From RH-AL1 sp965277355 (lineage in GTDB: Bacteria > Pseudomonadota > Alphaproteobacteria > Rhizobiales > Beijerinckiaceae): 64,000 nucleotides of DNA. Shown in pieces: positions 8,506 through 17,270 of this stretch (position 1 is the first letter of the stretch; every line of letters starts with the position of its first letter). The position numbers and the translations under genes are program-made. A model generated the notes under the pieces. It was not told the origin of the DNA and made no database searches. It saw nothing but the letters and a program-made list of their open reading frames with translations. The stretch is from NCBI GenBank assembly GCA_965277355.1, contig CBDICN010000002.1, positions 1,736,001 through 1,800,000 on the forward strand. Reading direction: 5' to 3'.

Positions 8506-9612
8506 CTACTCCCGCACCTGGAGGGGCGCTGGGTAGGCGACGCCGGCCGGTCTCGGGAACAGCAGGGTCGCGAGGTGGAGCACCGCATCGGGATCCGCCT
8601 TCACCTTGTCGGGGTGCAGGATCGGCGCGAGCGCGGCGAGTCCGACGAGACGGTTCAGCGACGGCGGTCCTGTCAGCACCTTGTAGGGCTCACCGGCGTC
8701 GAGAACGAAGCGGGTGCCCTTGGGGAGACCCGCGTGAAGCGGCGACGAGAGCGCCTCTTGCTCGGCGAAGACGACGACGCTCGGCTTCAAGGCGACGACG
8801 TCTTCAACGCTCATCCGCTTGAAGGTGCCGCCGGTGCCCCCGACGACGTTGCGCCCGCCGGCGAGGCGGATCGGCTCGTCGAACGAGGTTCCGGCGCGCA
8901 CGGCGAGGAGACCGTCCTCGCCACGGGCGAGATAGACGGCGACGCGGTCTGCATCGGCCACGTCGGACGCAGGCTTGGCGGCGGCCAGCACATGCTCAAT
9001 GCTCGCGGCGACCGCCTCCCCCCGCGCGGGGACGCCGAGCGCGGTCGCGAGAGCGCGCGCGACGGAAGCGGCCTCGGTGAGGTCGCCGTCGAAGATCACC
9101 GACGGCACGCTAAGTTCCTTGCCGATCTTCTCGTCGGCCGCGACGTAGCGAGCCGAGAGGCTGCCGTAGTCGACGACGAGGCCGGGCTTCAAGGCCGCCA
9201 CCGCCGCGACGTCGCCGGGCGCGGCCGTGCGGTTCAACATCGGAATCTGCGGCCGCTTGGCAAGCGTCGGGTCGACGTAGATGACGTGCTGCGGGGTGAA
9301 CGGTTCGACGAGGCCGGTCAGCTTGTCGGCGGCGAGGACCTGGAGCAGCACCTGCGCGGGAGGGCCGGCCGGCACGACGCTGGCGATCTCGTGCGCGACG
9401 GTGACGGTGCGATCGGCCGAATCGGTCAGCGTCTCGGCACTGGCGAGCGTCGCCGCGACCGCCAGAGCCGAGGCCGCCGACACCGGCACCGCCGTACGCG
9501 AGATGAAACGCCGGACGAGGCTGAGCGCGCTCGGCCAAGCTTGCCTCTCCGGAGTTTGACTGTCATGCGTAGGCGCCGCGCGCGGACTGGCCTTGACTAT
9601 GATGCTGCCCAT
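8506..9612 (-). CDS. Periplasmic binding protein of the heme/siderophore/cobalamin ABC type
   Basis: A substrate-binding protein of the BtuF/HmuT fold (PF01497-like): N-lobe with VVPAGPPAQVLLQVLAADKL and LKPGLVVDYGSL, a long linking helix, and a C-lobe with VEDVVALKPSVVVF. A signal region (FISRTAVPVSAASALAVAAT) ends near LASA. Its natural partners, a FecCD-type permease and an ATPase, are not adjacent, so it may be an orphan that works with a transporter encoded elsewhere. The start is uncertain: ATG 9612 gives 368 residues but overlaps the first codons of the divergent GT21 gene; further upstream starts would overlap it more. Ligand (heme, iron chelate, B12 or metal) not decidable here. Confidence 0.75.
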   Translation of the reverse strand: MGSIIVKASPRAAPTHDSQTPERQAWPSALSLVRRFISRTAVPVSAASALAVAATLASAETLTDSADRTVTVAHEIASVVPAGPPAQVLLQVLAADKLTGLVEPFTPQHVIYVDPTLAKRPQIPMLNRTAAPGDVAAVAALKPGLVVDYGSLSARYVAADEKIGKELSVPSVIFDGDLTEAASVARALATALGVPARGEAVAASIEHVLAAAKPASDVADADRVAVYLARGEDGLLAVRAGTSFDEPIRLAGGRNVVGGTGGTFKRMSVEDVVALKPSVVVFAEQEALSSPLHAGLPKGTRFVLDAGEPYKVLTGPPSLNRLVGLAALAPILHPDKVKADPDAVLHLATLLFPRPAGVAYPAPLQVRE

Positions 9613-10762
9613 TCTTCTGTGCCTCATCGCAGCTTTTCTCCTCATCGTCCAACTCGTGACGAACGGGCTCGCGTTCTTCCGATGCCGGCCGAGCGCCGGC
9701 GCCGCGCTGAAGCAACAGCGCGTGCTTCCGCCCATCAGCATAGTGCGTCCGCTTTGCGGCATCGAGGCGTTCAGCCAGCAGACGCTCGATGCCGCCTTCG
9801 CGATCGACTACCCGGACTTCGAGCTTTTGTTCTGCGTCGCCAAGGACGATGACCCGATCATCCCGATGGTTCGGACTGCCCTTGCCGCGCATCCCGGCGT
9901 CGACGCGCGCCTGCTTCTCGGCGACGACCTGATCTCGATCAACCCCAAGCTGAACAACATGGTGAAGGGTTGGCGCGAGGCGTCTCACGAGTGGATCGTG
10001 TTCATTGATTCGAACGTGCTGGTGCCGCCCGACGTCGCGCGGCGGCTGATCGCGACATGGAAGGCGGACACAGGGGCGGTCTCGGCGCCGCCGGTCGGCT
10101 GCCGGCCGCGCGGCTTTGGCGCCCATCTCGAGTGCGCCTTCCTCAACACCTACGAGGCGCGCTGGCAGTACGCTGTCGACACCTTCGGCCTCAGCTTCGC
10201 GCAGGGCAAGACTCTGTTCTACCGCAAGAGCGACCTCGATCGTACCGGCATGCGCGAACTCGCCGCCGAGCCGGCGGAAGACGCGGCGACAACCAAGATG
10301 GTGCGCCGCCTCGGCCTGCGCGTGAGGCTCGCGCCGCCCTCGCCGCAGCCGCTCGACGTGCGCCCGCTGCGGGAAGTGTGGGGCCGTCAGCTGCGCTGGG
10401 CTCGGCTGCGGCGCGCGACCTTCCTGTGGGCCTTCCTGCCGGAGATCATCTCTGGCGCCTTCGTGCCGATGGTCGTGGCGGCCTGCGCCTTCTATGCGGC
10501 CGGCTGGCCGGTCCTGCCGTGCTTCCTGGCCTACGTCCTCCTCTGGTACGCCGCCGAGCTGGCGCTCGCGGCCGGCTGCGACTGGACGATCGGCTGGGAA
10601 ACCCCGTTCGCCCTGCTGCTGCGCGATCTGCTGATGCCGGCGCTCTACGTCGGCGCCTTCACCGGCCGCTCCTTCACCTGGAAGGGCACCGCGATGCAGA
10701 TGGAGGATCGGCGCGACCGCAAGCCGCGCGACCCCTCTGTTCTACGGTCCGAGGAAATCTGA
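9599..10762 (+). CDS. Glycosyltransferase family 21, ceramide glucosyltransferase-like
   Basis: A membrane GT of the ceramide glucosyltransferase/HpnI type. It has an N-terminal membrane segment, then ISIVRPLCGIE, an FIDSNVLVPPDVARRL acidic motif, QGKTLFYRK, and RQLRWARLRR as the (Q/R)xxRW motif, followed by three to four C-terminal membrane segments. Alphaproteobacterial homologues glycosylate lipids, including ceramide or diacylglycerol, or act in hopanoid modification; which applies here is open. TTG 9593, ATG 9599 and ATG 9602 are all possible starts; ATG 9599 is taken. Its 5' end overlaps that of the divergent binding-protein gene, so at least one of the two starts may be set too far out. 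Confidence 0.82.
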   Translation: MMLPILLCLIAAFLLIVQLVTNGLAFFRCRPSAGAALKQQRVLPPISIVRPLCGIEAFSQQTLDAAFAIDYPDFELLFCVAKDDDPIIPMVRTALAAHPGVDARLLLGDDLISINPKLNNMVKGWREASHEWIVFIDSNVLVPPDVARRLIATWKADTGAVSAPPVGCRPRGFGAHLECAFLNTYEARWQYAVDTFGLSFAQGKTLFYRKSDLDRTGMRELAAEPAEDAATTKMVRRLGLRVRLAPPSPQPLDVRPLREVWGRQLRWARLRRATFLWAFLPEIISGAFVPMVVAACAFYAAGWPVLPCFLAYVLLWYAAELALAAGCDWTIGWETPFALLLRDLLMPALYVGAFTGRSFTWKGTAMQMEDRRDRKPRDPSVLRSEEI

Positions 10763-10976
10763 CGGCTAGCTTCCCTGCGCGCTCGCGAAGTCGAGGAAGG
10801 CGCGTAGCGGGGCGGGACAGTATCGGCGGCCAGGAACGGAGGGCGTGCGCCGTGGGCGTCTTCATGTTCTGGCTCTCTCCAGGCAGCGGCCTCGTCTTCC
10901 TTTTCGCGACGCCATTTCCGGGCGTGAATGAAGACTCTCTCCGCCATCCTGTTGTGGCGTCCGAACCGATGGGACT
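10763..10976. other. Intergenic stretch with a short LysR C-terminal relic
   Basis: No complete gene. On the minus strand, 10768-10827 reads RYCPAPLRAFLDFASAQGS followed by a stop, which looks like the last residues of a LysR-type regulator; the frame breaks upstream. It is therefore a likely relic, unrelated to the intact LysR gene that ends at 10977. Confidence 0.4.
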
Positions 10977-11954
10977 TCAGAGATTACCGCCTTCGCGACC
11001 GGTCCGCCATCTACCGTCGGCCGCCGAGATCGTGGCCTTTAGGAAGGCTGCGAAGCATCTGGCGGAAGGGGACGGCATACGACCGTCGGCCGTCACCAGC
11101 CCGAACGTGCGTAAGATCTCGCAGTCGGCGAGCGGCACCACGCCAACGGTCGGCTGGAGTTCCGTTGGGACGAACGAACGCGGATGGATGCAAACGCCCA
11201 AACCCGCGGCCGCCATCGCCAGCAGGGTCATCACACTTCCCACGCCGCGTGCTTGCGTCGACAGCTGGACGCTCAGACCCCGTCGTGCGGCCTCGTCCAG
11301 TATTGCCCGGCGCAGCCCGACGTGCCCGTCGGGGCTCAGCACCTTGTACTTGAGGACTTCGGCGAGCGGCGCGGCCGCGAAAGCGAGGAGGGGATGACCC
11401 AACGGCGTCACGACCACACAGGGATCGACGACAAGTGGTTCGAAACTTATTCCCGCCCGCGGTTCAACCAGCGCCATGACCGCCATGTCGCAGCGCCCGT
11501 CGACGACCTGCGCGACCGCCTCGTCCGGCGTCAGATCGAAGAGCCGCAGCGGAATCGAGGGATGGGCGTCGTGGAAGAGCCGCAGGATCGGCGGCAGGGC
11601 GAGAGCGGAGACCATCAGGGTCGCCGCCAGGTTCACCTGGCGATTGCGTGCACTCGCCTCCTTGTTGAACTCCTGGAGAAGGTCGCGGAGACCGCGCAGG
11701 GTCGCGGAAGCCTGGATATACAGTCGTTGACCCTGGGACGTGAGGTCGATGCGCCGCGTGTTGCGGTCCAGAAGGCGGACGAGCAGTTTCTCCTCGAGGC
11801 GGCGTATCCGGTTGCTGACCGAGGGCTGCGACAGGCTGAGATGCTCGGCGGCGCGGCTGAAGCTCCCGAGGTCGGCGACGGCGATGAACGTCTGCAGGTC
11901 CTCAAGACCGACGTCGAAACGATGCTTGTCGCCGCCGCCAGGCCCTGTCGCCAT
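10977..11954 (-). CDS. LysR-family transcriptional regulator
   Basis: A 325-residue LTTR. The winged helix-turn-helix is at about residues 18-77 (FIAVADLGSFSRAAEHLSLS then QPSVSNRIRRLEEKLLVRLL), followed by the helical linker and a periplasmic-binding-like effector domain. It begins 9 bp after the stop of the LLM flavin monooxygenase gene on the same strand, so the two are almost certainly co-transcribed. It is the natural candidate regulator of that operon and of the divergent MmgE/AtuA/DUF4387 genes; the effector would be a pathway substrate or intermediate. Confidence 0.92.
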   Translation of the reverse strand: MATGPGGGDKHRFDVGLEDLQTFIAVADLGSFSRAAEHLSLSQPSVSNRIRRLEEKLLVRLLDRNTRRIDLTSQGQRLYIQASATLRGLRDLLQEFNKEASARNRQVNLAATLMVSALALPPILRLFHDAHPSIPLRLFDLTPDEAVAQVVDGRCDMAVMALVEPRAGISFEPLVVDPCVVVTPLGHPLLAFAAAPLAEVLKYKVLSPDGHVGLRRAILDEAARRGLSVQLSTQARGVGSVMTLLAMAAAGLGVCIHPRSFVPTELQPTVGVVPLADCEILRTFGLVTADGRMPSPSARCFAAFLKATISAADGRWRTGREGGNL

Positions 11955-11963
11955 GTGCCCGCC

Positions 11964-13334
11964 TCAGCGCCGGTCCGAGGGCGAGGGCCTGTCGCCGGCC
12001 TTCGGACGCGTCATCCCCAGCGTATCGCGCAAGGTCTTGCCGGCATAGTCGCGACGATGCAGGCCGCGACGCTGCAACTCCGGCACGACGAGCCTGACGA
12101 AGTCCTCGTAGGATCCCGGCGTGCATCCGGCGGCGAGGACGAAGCCGTCGCAGACGGTTTCGAACCAGCTCTCGAGTTCGTCGGCGACTTGCTTGGGCGA
12201 CCCTACGAACATGGGCGCCTCGCGCAAGGTGCCCCGCCCCGAAACCTCGACGAAATCGCGGACGGAGGGGTTCTTCTTGCCACTCTTGGCGATGACGCGG
12301 TCCCGCAGGCTGTGCCAGGACACGCCGGCGAGCTCCTCGTCGGAATAGGGGGCATCGTAATCGCGGGCCGCGAAGTCGACGTTGAGAACTTCGCAAAGGA
12401 GAGTCAGGCCGTCGACGGGCCGCGACAGCGTATCGAGGAAGGCGCGTTTCTCGGCCGCCTGGTCCGCCGACTCGGCGACGACCACGCCAACGGCCGGGGC
12501 CACCTTGACGCTGTCGGGATCGCGGCCGGCGGCCTCGGCGGCGGCCCGTATGCTCGCATATTGCTTCTTGCCGCCTTCCAGATTCGAATAGCCCGCGAAC
12601 ACGACTTCCGCCCAACGGCCGGCGAAGCGCTGGCCGCGCCCGCTCGCACCGGCCTGCATCAGGACCGGATGGCCTTGCGCCGAGCGGGGTACCGTCAAGG
12701 GACCGCGGCACCGGAAGAACTTGCCCTGGTAATCGAGGCGGTGGACCTTGTCGGGATCGGCGAAGCGCCCCGAGACCTTGTCGACGATCAGGGCATCGTC
12801 TTCCCAGCTGTCCCAAAGCCCGAGAACCGCCTCCATGAACTCGTCCGCCCGATCATAACGCAGGTCGTGTTCGAGATGCTCGGAACGTCCGAAGTTCTCC
12901 GCCTCGGAATCGTTCAGCGACGTGACGATGTTCCATGCGACCCGCCCCTTCGTCATGAGGTCCAAGGTCGCGAACAGCCGCGCGACATGGTAGGGTTCGT
13001 AGTAAGTCGTGGAATACGTGGCGCCCAAGCCCAGGTGCGTGGTCGCCGCCGCCATCGCCATGATGACGGGCGTGGGATCGAGCTTCACCGCGCGGATTCC
13101 GTTCTCGACGGTCGCCCGATGGTCGGCGCCATAGATGTCGGGCATCGCAAGACGGTCGTCGAAAAAGGCCAGGTCGAACTTGCCGTCCTCGAGGGTCCTT
13201 GCGATGCGCTGATAGTATTCGGGGCTCATGAAGTCGGGGACCGACGCGGGATGGCGCCACGAGCCTACGTAGTTCGTGCAGTTCTGCGCCTGCAGGAAGG
13301 CTACGAGCGACATCTGCCGATCTTGCTTGGCCAT
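11964..13334 (-). CDS. LLM-class flavin-dependent monooxygenase, NtaA/SnaA/DszA type
   Basis: A 456-residue luciferase-like TIM-barrel oxygenase. The family's features are visible: WRHPASVPDF near the start, FDLAFFDDRLAMPDIYG, GLGATYSTTYYEPYHVAR, GRVAWNIVTSLNDSEAENFG and the C-terminal GSPKQVADELESWFE. Members use FMNH2 from a separate reductase to oxygenate nitrilotriacetate, EDTA, sulfones or related compounds; substrate range is broad and not predictable. No flavin reductase gene is nearby, so reduced flavin must come from elsewhere. ATG 13334 follows CACGAGGATCCCAG, a clear ribosome site; the longer frame up to 13445 lacks homology. First gene of an operon with the LysR gene. Confidence 0.92.
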   Translation of the reverse strand: MAKQDRQMSLVAFLQAQNCTNYVGSWRHPASVPDFMSPEYYQRIARTLEDGKFDLAFFDDRLAMPDIYGADHRATVENGIRAVKLDPTPVIMAMAAATTHLGLGATYSTTYYEPYHVARLFATLDLMTKGRVAWNIVTSLNDSEAENFGRSEHLEHDLRYDRADEFMEAVLGLWDSWEDDALIVDKVSGRFADPDKVHRLDYQGKFFRCRGPLTVPRSAQGHPVLMQAGASGRGQRFAGRWAEVVFAGYSNLEGGKKQYASIRAAAEAAGRDPDSVKVAPAVGVVVAESADQAAEKRAFLDTLSRPVDGLTLLCEVLNVDFAARDYDAPYSDEELAGVSWHSLRDRVIAKSGKKNPSVRDFVEVSGRGTLREAPMFVGSPKQVADELESWFETVCDGFVLAAGCTPGSYEDFVRLVVPELQRRGLHRRDYAGKTLRDTLGMTRPKAGDRPSPSDRR

Positions 13335-13444
13335 CTGGGATCCTCGTGAATGGACGGGGACCGTCCCGCCGCGTCCGCCTCTGTGGGAGAAACTCCGGTT
13401 TCGCAGGCGATACCTCCGGCACGCAAATGGCTTCTGGCTATGCA

Positions 13445-13465
13445 TTCATAGTATAACGATATGAA
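13445..13465. promoter_or_regulatory. Inverted repeat between divergent LLM and MmgE genes, candidate LysR site
   Basis: ttcata, nine bases, tatgaa: a spaced dyad of the T-N11-A kind used by LysR regulators, in the 219-bp gap between the divergent LLM and MmgE/PrpD genes. Just beyond it, at about 13483-13500, lies tataaatcgatagccatag, which contains further short repeats of ATAG. Assignment to the neighbouring LysR is inferred from position only. Confidence 0.45.
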
Positions 13466-13553
13466 AGGAAGGCGCTCCGCCTATAAATCGATAGCCATAG
13501 ACAATTGTCCGACGCCCAACCGATGTGACAGGACCGCCGCAAGGGAGACTATC

Positions 13554-14960
13554 ATGGCATCGACGATTCTGGACGAACGTAGGCCCTCCGCTTCGTCGGC
13601 GTCACGGGCCGGAGAGACGGTATCGGCGTCGCTCGCGACCTTCGCCCACGACCTCAGACTGACGGATGTGCCGGCCCGCGCCGTGGCGAAGGCAAAGGCG
13701 CACCTGCTCGACGGTCTGGGGATCGCGCTCGCCTCCTCCGGCTTCGATTTCGCGGGCCCCGTTCTGAAGGGCGCGACATCGCTGGGCGAAGGACGCCAGG
13801 CGCACGCGCTCGGCAGCGGCGCTCCCCTTCCGGCAGCGGGCGCGGCGCTCGTCAACGGCACGCTTATCCACGGTCTCGACTTCGACGACACCCACATCGG
13901 GGCCATCTACCATGCGACCGCGCCGGCCCTCGCCGCGTCTCTGGCGGCGGGGGAGGCGTCGGGAGCCGGCGGAGGCGAGTTCCTCATCGCGTTCATCGCC
14001 GCGCTCGAGATCGGGTGTCGACTGTCGAAGGCGGCCAAGGGCGGCTTCCACGACCGCGGCTTCCACGCCACGGCGCTGTGCGGACCGTTCGCGGCGTCGT
14101 ACGCCGCCGGACGGCTGATGGGGGCGACGCCGGCCGCGATGGTGTCGGCCGCCGGTCTCTGCGGCGGCATGGCCGCCGGCATGCTGGAACTGAAGGGGTC
14201 TTGGTTGAAGCGGATGCATCCCGGCTGGGCGGCGCACAGCGGCATCGCCGCCACGAACCTGGCGATGAGCGGGTTCACCGGGCCGGCGACCATCTTCGAA
14301 GGCGGCCATGGCTTCTACAACGCCCATCTCGGCATGATCCCAGAGGGTGACGGACTGCCGTCGCACGCTCTCGGCGAGGATTGGCTGATCGACGGCATCG
14401 CGTTGAAACCATACCCCTGCTGCCACTTCATCCACGGCTTCGTCGATTGCGCGCTGGCGCTGCGTGACCACGTCGACATCGACGCGATCGAAAGCATCGA
14501 GTGCCCGCTGTCGGCGCGGCTCCACCACTTGGTGTCCGGCCCTTGCCGTCCCGCCGACGCCTATTCCGCAATGTTCAGCGTACCCTACGTCGTCGCACTG
14601 GCGCTCGTGCACGGCGCCGTCGACCTGGCCGCCTTTCACGACAAGGGGGTCCAGGATCCCCGCGTGCTGGCGATCGCGGACAGGACGTCCTGCTGCGCCG
14701 ACCCGGCGAGCGACTTCCCGGCCCGCTTCCCCGGCGAAGTCCGCGTCACGTTGAAGAACGGCGACAGGAAGGCGCATCGCGTGCCGACGAGCTTCGGCAC
14801 TCCCGAATGGCCGCTGAGCCAGGCGGACGTCGAAGCGAAGTTCATGGCCAACGCCGGCCGCGTGATGCCGGCGTCCGCCGCCTGCGCGATCGTCGAGGCG
14901 GTGGCCGCGATCGAAGACCTCCGCGACGTCGCGGGGCTGACCCGGCTCTGCACCGTATGA
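13554..14960 (+). CDS. MmgE/PrpD family protein (2-methylcitrate dehydratase / cis-aconitate decarboxylase fold)
   Basis: A 468-residue protein of the MmgE/PrpD superfamily: LLDGLGIALASSGF near the start, HGLDFDDTHIGAIYHATAPA in the first third, WLKRMHPGWAAHSGIAA and KPYPCCHFIHGFVDCALAL later. The superfamily includes 2-methylcitrate dehydratase, iminodisuccinate epimerase and cis-aconitate decarboxylase, so it acts on small di/tricarboxylates. It lacks the usual prpB/prpC neighbours, which argues against a methylcitrate cycle role. ATG 13554 is preceded by AAGGGAGA. It leads a plus-strand group with the AtuA-like and DUF4387 genes. Confidence 0.88.
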   Translation: MASTILDERRPSASSASRAGETVSASLATFAHDLRLTDVPARAVAKAKAHLLDGLGIALASSGFDFAGPVLKGATSLGEGRQAHALGSGAPLPAAGAALVNGTLIHGLDFDDTHIGAIYHATAPALAASLAAGEASGAGGGEFLIAFIAALEIGCRLSKAAKGGFHDRGFHATALCGPFAASYAAGRLMGATPAAMVSAAGLCGGMAAGMLELKGSWLKRMHPGWAAHSGIAATNLAMSGFTGPATIFEGGHGFYNAHLGMIPEGDGLPSHALGEDWLIDGIALKPYPCCHFIHGFVDCALALRDHVDIDAIESIECPLSARLHHLVSGPCRPADAYSAMFSVPYVVALALVHGAVDLAAFHDKGVQDPRVLAIADRTSCCADPASDFPARFPGEVRVTLKNGDRKAHRVPTSFGTPEWPLSQADVEAKFMANAGRVMPASAACAIVEAVAAIEDLRDVAGLTRLCTV

Positions 14961-15000
14961 CATCGGGAAGCGGCCGCTGCGCGACGGCTCGCATACCCTA

Positions 15001-15100
15001 CAGCATCGGACGGTGATTCGGAGTCGCTTCGCGACGCTTATGGGCCTGTCCTCGCTACGCTTTCCTGAACGGAGTAAGTCCGCAACAGCGGACGTTGCTC
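15001..15100. repeat. 100-bp TA-flanked MITE-like repeat, copy 1
   Basis: A 100-bp unit beginning cagcatcggacggtgatt and ending gcggacgttgctc, bounded by TA at 14999-15000 and 15101-15102. A second copy of the same length (about 95% identical by eye) is at 40603-40702. The two ends are imperfect inverted repeats (GAGCAtCGGACGG against GAGCAaCGTCCGC in copy 2; the first base is C here). It carries no gene. It sits between the MmgE/PrpD and AtuA-like genes. Size, TA flanks and ends resembling the IS630 ends in this window suggest a non-autonomous element. Confidence 0.8.
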
Positions 15101-15127
15101 TAGCCCAGCCGCTCCGGAGATTGTGAC

Positions 15128-16489
15128 GTGTCGCAAGAACTCAAGATTCTCACGCCGGTCGGCATGCTCGGCTACGGCTATCCGATGGAACATTTCAGGC
15201 TCGGTCTCGAAGCCGGCGCCGACGCCATCGTGATCGATTCCGGTTCCACCGACAACGGACCGCAGGAGCTCGCGCTCGGCAAGCGTACCAACAGCGCCTC
15301 GGCCTACCGTCGCGATCTGGAACCGATGGTCGAGGCCTGCATGGAGCGCCGGATCCCGCTCCTCATCGGGTCGGCCGGCGGGACCGGTACGAACGTCCAA
15401 GTGGACTTCATTCTGAACGTCATCGCGGAGATCGCGAAGGGAAAGGGGCGGCGGCTCAAAGCCGCCGCGATCTACGCGGACGTTCCCCCGTCGGCTGTGT
15501 CGAGGGCGCTGGCCGAAGGGCGGATCGGCCCCTGCGGACCCGTGCCCCCGCTGACCGGACCCGACATCGACGCCGCGGTCAACATCGTCGCCCAGATGGG
15601 GGCCGAGCCCTTCCTCAGGGCCTTCGAAGAGGAGCCGGAGCTCGACGTCGTCGTTGCCGGGCGCGCCTACGATCCGGCACCCTATGCGGCGCTCTGCATC
15701 CGGCGTGGAATCAAACCGGGCGTGGCCTGGCACATGGGCAAGATCATGGAGTGCGGCGCCGTCTGCGCCGAACCGAAGGGACATGTGATCCTCGCGACCG
15801 TGCGCCGGGACAGCTTCGACCTCACTCCGATGAATCCCGCTGCCCGGTGCACGCCGCTCTCCGTCGCGGCGCACACCCTCTACGAGAAGTCGCGCGCGGA
15901 TCTCCTGCCGGGGCCCGGAGGGATGCTCGATTTGCGAACGGCGACCTACGAGGCCCTCGACGGCCGCACCGTACGGGTCCGCGGAAGCGCCTTCGAGGCC
16001 GCGAATGCGTACACCGTCAAGCTCGAAGGCGCCGCCATCGTGGGTGCCAGGTCGATCTTCATCGGCGGCATCCGCGATCCCATCCTGATCGGCGTCATCG
16101 ACGGCTTCCTGGACACCGTGCGCAAGCACGTCGCCAGCCACCATCGCGAACTTCGCGATGGCCCAGCGCGACTGGTCTTCCACGTCTACGGTAAGAACGG
16201 CGTGATGGGGCCGCTCGAACCGGTCAAGGACGCCAAGCCGCACGAGCTCGGCATCCTCTGCGAGGTCACGGGACCGACCCAGGAGGTCGCCAACGCGATC
16301 TGCAACACGGCGCGCGTTGCCTGCCTGCATGCGCCCTATCCGGGCCAGCTCGCGACGGGCGGCAACATGGCCTTTCCGTTGACGCCGATGGAGAACGAGA
16401 TCGGTCCCGTGTGCGCCTTCAACATCTACCATCTGATGACGGTCGGCAGCCCGACCGACATGTTCCCGATCCGGCACCTGGAGATATGA
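15128..16489 (+). CDS. AtuA-like (DUF1446-related) acyclic terpene utilisation family protein
   Basis: A 453-residue protein. Features of the AtuA family seen here are an N-terminal GADAIVIDSGSTDNGPQEL, LIGSAGGTGTNVQVDFILN, VVVAGRAYDPAPYAALCIR and GKIMECGAVCAEP. AtuA is needed for citronellol/geraniol degradation in Pseudomonas, but its reaction is not established, and most homologues lie in other, unknown pathways. No other Atu genes are present. GTG 15128 is preceded by CCGGAGA seven bases upstream. The stop overlaps the DUF4387 start (ATGA), so the two proteins are tightly coupled and may form a complex. Confidence 0.85.
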   Translation: MSQELKILTPVGMLGYGYPMEHFRLGLEAGADAIVIDSGSTDNGPQELALGKRTNSASAYRRDLEPMVEACMERRIPLLIGSAGGTGTNVQVDFILNVIAEIAKGKGRRLKAAAIYADVPPSAVSRALAEGRIGPCGPVPPLTGPDIDAAVNIVAQMGAEPFLRAFEEEPELDVVVAGRAYDPAPYAALCIRRGIKPGVAWHMGKIMECGAVCAEPKGHVILATVRRDSFDLTPMNPAARCTPLSVAAHTLYEKSRADLLPGPGGMLDLRTATYEALDGRTVRVRGSAFEAANAYTVKLEGAAIVGARSIFIGGIRDPILIGVIDGFLDTVRKHVASHHRELRDGPARLVFHVYGKNGVMGPLEPVKDAKPHELGILCEVTGPTQEVANAICNTARVACLHAPYPGQLATGGNMAFPLTPMENEIGPVCAFNIYHLMTVGSPTDMFPIRHLEI

Positions 16490-16821
16490 CGATGACTCGT
16501 CAGGTAAGGCTCCGCGACCTCGCGAAGGTCGTGCGAAGCAAGAACTCGGGTCCGTTCGAACTCACCTTCGACGTGATGTTCGACGATCGCGAAGTCTATC
16601 GGGCCGTCGAGGCGAGCGGCGCGATCGACCGGGCTAGCCTCGGCAAGCTGTACGGGGTGGCGGACCAGGCGATCACCAACTTCCAGTTCTTCGAACCGGC
16701 CCTCGCCTTCAAGTTCACCATCAGACGCCCAAACCCACAGGGTAGTATCGGCGAGACCGATACCTTCGGCGCCCAGCAGCACGCACCCCTCCTCGAAATC
16801 CTCGTGCCCACGCCGGCTTGA
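16486..16821 (+). CDS. DUF4387 domain protein
   Basis: An 111-residue protein fully covered by DUF4387: LAKVVRSKNSGPFELTFDVM, FDDREVYRAV, VADQAITNFQFFEPALAFKF and TIRRPNPQGSIGETDTFGAQ all match the usual pattern. The function is unknown; the family is regularly found directly after AtuA/DUF1446-type genes. Here the start overlaps the upstream stop by ATGA. I infer a small partner subunit of the AtuA-like protein. Confidence 0.88.
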   Translation: MTMTRQVRLRDLAKVVRSKNSGPFELTFDVMFDDREVYRAVEASGAIDRASLGKLYGVADQAITNFQFFEPALAFKFTIRRPNPQGSIGETDTFGAQQHAPLLEILVPTPA

Positions 16822-17114
16822 AGCCGTTGCGCGGCCCGGAGCGCCTCCTCCCCGCGCGAAGGTCGTGCGGGACGGGGCGCCGTCCGCAAGACAGTATTGC
16901 CGGTCGATTGGTGTGACTTCGGACGACTTCCGTTCCGTATCCATCTCGCGACCGCAGGTGGCCATAAGGCCCTCGACCACGCGTGATAATCCGGTCGAGA
17001 TCCCAAATCGACGATCGGGAATGTGCGAAGCTCCACGAGCGGAGACCGGTGGCCGCGATCCTCGGCGCACGGCGGTTCGCCCGAGCGCGTAGCACTCCTC
17101 GGAAAAGCCCCGAC
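16822..17114. other. Gene-free stretch downstream of the AtuA/DUF4387 genes
   Basis: About 290 bp with no convincing open frame on either strand. Long minus-strand frames here are shadows of the DUF4387 and AtuA genes. Nothing further seen. Confidence 0.5.
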
Positions 17115-17140
17115 AAAAAAAAGCCGCCCGAAGGCGGCTT
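17115..17140 (-). terminator. Rho-independent terminator on the minus strand
   Basis: Read on the minus strand: AAGCCGCC, TTCG loop, GGCGGCTT, then a run of T (eight A on the plus strand at 17115-17122). A strong stem with a stable UUCG tetraloop and U tract. It lies downstream of the decayed transporter copy and would end transcripts coming from the outer-membrane transporter gene. Confidence 0.88.
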
Positions 17141-17270
17141 CCAACGAAACAGGACGCACGCTCCAACCTCGGGGGAGAGAATGGAGGAGGAGTACGTCGT
17201 TCGTCAAACCGTGATCAGGACCTCGCCATTACGGGGGCAGGTGCGGAAGGCGAGAAGACACAGGGACCCG

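Noticed and set aside
11184..13349. Long plus-strand open frame of over 700 codons
   Set aside because: It is antisense to the LysR and LLM genes, which have clear domain structure; typical shadow frame of high-GC DNA.
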